A stretch of DNA of 64,000 nucleotides from Sphingobacterium olei (GTDB lineage Bacteria > Bacteroidota > Bacteroidia > Sphingobacteriales > Sphingobacteriaceae). The DNA is taken from positions 696,837 to 760,836 of the forward strand of contig NZ_SUME01000002.1 of the NCBI RefSeq assembly GCF_005048855.1. The letters are read 5' to 3'. The notes under the pieces were generated by a model. The model worked only from the letters and a program-made list of their open reading frames with translations, did not search any database and was not told the origin of the DNA. Below, one piece after another: positions 63,235 to 64,000 of the stretch (its first letter is position 1; every line of letters begins with the position of its first letter). The translations under genes were made by a program, and so were the position numbers.

Positions 63235-64000
63235 ATGGGCAATTTAAGAACAAAAGATTTAAGTAAAATCGGCTATCGAAATGATCAATTACGTAGTTTG
63301 GTCATTAACATAGTTTCCAAACATTTCAAACACCACAGCAAGCAACAACTGTTCGAGATGTTGCAACAAATCATGGCCGATCCGGCGTCATTTTTAGCAG
63401 ACGAGGTCACGGGTAAAATTGCTGAAAAAATCATAGGCGAATCGGGAAATCCATCGTTTCAAACACATGCACTACGCGACGAGCCGGTCTTCTGTAAAAC
63501 CTACGGTGGTAAGTGGATTGAACCCTCCGCCAAAAAGCAGATGGAACTCGCCACTCTCTTGCCGATCAGCGTACAAGGTGCACTCATGGCAGATGCACAC
63601 ATGGGCTTTGGTTTACCCATCGGCGGTGTGCTGGCCACGGATAATGCCGTGATCCCTTATGCAGTGGGGATGGATATCGGATGTCGGATGTCGCTCTCCA
63701 TTATTGATGAAAGCGATAGTTACATCCAACGCTTTGCCTATCAGATTAAACAGGCGTTGAAAAACTATACGCACTTTGGTATGGAAGGCGGCTTGGATAT
63801 CAGGCAGGAACACGAAGTGTTAGACAGTCCCGTATTCAATGAGATCCCCTTTTTAAAACCGTTAAGAGGTAAAGCCGTGCGGCAGTTGGGCACATCAGGC
63901 AAGGGCAATCACTTTGTCGAGTTTGGCGAACTAGAATTGTTGGCAGGAAATGCGTTAGGGTTACCCGCCAAAAAGTATACGGCGTTGCTGGCACATTCCG
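63235..64000 (+). CDS. rtcB: RtcB family RNA-splicing ligase, 5' part
   Basis: The first 255 codons of an RtcB-type ligase, cut by the window end. RtcB joins 2',3'-cyclic phosphate (or 3'-phosphate) and 5'-OH RNA ends with GTP and manganese, for RNA repair. Visible blocks are LMADAHMGFGLPIGGVLATDNAVIPYAVGMDIGCRMSLSI, with metal-binding Asp and Cys, and GTSGKGNHFVEFG with further ligands. The start gives MGNLRTKDLSKIGYRN, the usual form of Bacteroidota relatives. It is preceded by a long leader. No RtcA or RtcR is adjacent within the window. Confidence 0.93.
   Translation, partial: MGNLRTKDLSKIGYRNDQLRSLVINIVSKHFKHHSKQQLFEMLQQIMADPASFLADEVTGKIAEKIIGESGNPSFQTHALRDEPVFCKTYGGKWIEPSAKKQMELATLLPISVQGALMADAHMGFGLPIGGVLATDNAVIPYAVGMDIGCRMSLSIIDESDSYIQRFAYQIKQALKNYTHFGMEGGLDIRQEHEVLDSPVFNEIPFLKPLRGKAVRQLGTSGKGNHFVEFGELELLAGNALGLPAKKYTALLAHS

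Overview
The window comes from a Bacteroidota chromosome, most likely a member of the Sphingobacteriaceae (Sphingobacterium/Pedobacter-like). The evidence is a SusC/SusD pair, TANNTTTG-type -7 promoter elements with almost no Shine-Dalgarno sequences, the Bacteroidota-specific order bL28-bL33-DUF4295(bL38)-FtsY, bacillithiol synthesis (BshC), and many small lipoproteins and PadR/PspC, M56/BlaI and SusD-type genes. Base composition is about 40% G+C. I saw no tRNA, rRNA, CRISPR array, insertion sequence, integrase or phage gene.

Layout. 1-1,070: a thiamine-pyrophosphokinase-like protein and a GNAT acetyltransferase. 1,358-9,322: a compact polysaccharide utilisation locus (SusC, SusD, GH16 lipoprotein, GH3 beta-glucosidase), probably for a beta-1,3/1,4-glucan such as laminarin or lichenan. 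It ends in a perfect 24-bp palindrome shared with a convergent M28 peptidase. 10,800-29,976: core and housekeeping genes (rhodanese, glutamate dehydrogenase, gcvT, truC with a chain of small membrane and periplasmic proteins, a cold-shock protein, recO, rpmB-rpmG-bL38-ftsY, rimO, bshC, a two-gene arginine/citrulline hydrolase pair, an amidase and rlmN). 30,167-36,663: comF, a VanZ-like protein, a PadR-PspC-outer-membrane-barrel cassette and a LOG-family enzyme.

36,691-45,101 (minus strand) is a pectin/galacturonate catabolic cluster: uxaB-uxaA-uxaC, an aldehyde dehydrogenase, a family PL10 pectate lyase and a LacI regulator. PelA would release oligogalacturonides. UxaC, UxaB and UxaA then convert galacturonate to tagaturonate, altronate and 2-keto-3-deoxygluconate; KdgK and Eda are not in the window. 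A related inverted-repeat motif precedes three of the genes. A divergent secreted beta-propeller (SMP-30-like) lies upstream.

46,203-52,374: murF, a TRIC-type channel, a BlaI/BlaR1-like regulatory pair with two perfect operators and an unusual 23-residue tandem-repeat sensor region, and a large M60 (enhancin-like) metalloprotease with a ricin-type lectin domain. 52,566-57,619: a TetR regulator, a 0.7-kb gap, a sulfatase, and a divergent ECF41-type sigma factor with an azoreductase-like flavoprotein and an NTF2-like protein, preceded by a perfect 16-bp palindrome. 57,674-64,000: an S41 protease, a small hypothetical protein, a large MG2-domain-like surface protein of mosaic base composition, and the 5' part of rtcB behind a long leader that holds a possible attenuator.

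The most novel-looking items are the repeat-bearing BlaR1-like sensor and its operator pair, the ECF41/azoreductase unit with its palindrome, the shared motif in the uronate cluster, the near-leaderless TATCTTTG promoters and the rtcB leader. None is proven to be a new system. All family names here are read from the sequence without database searches.
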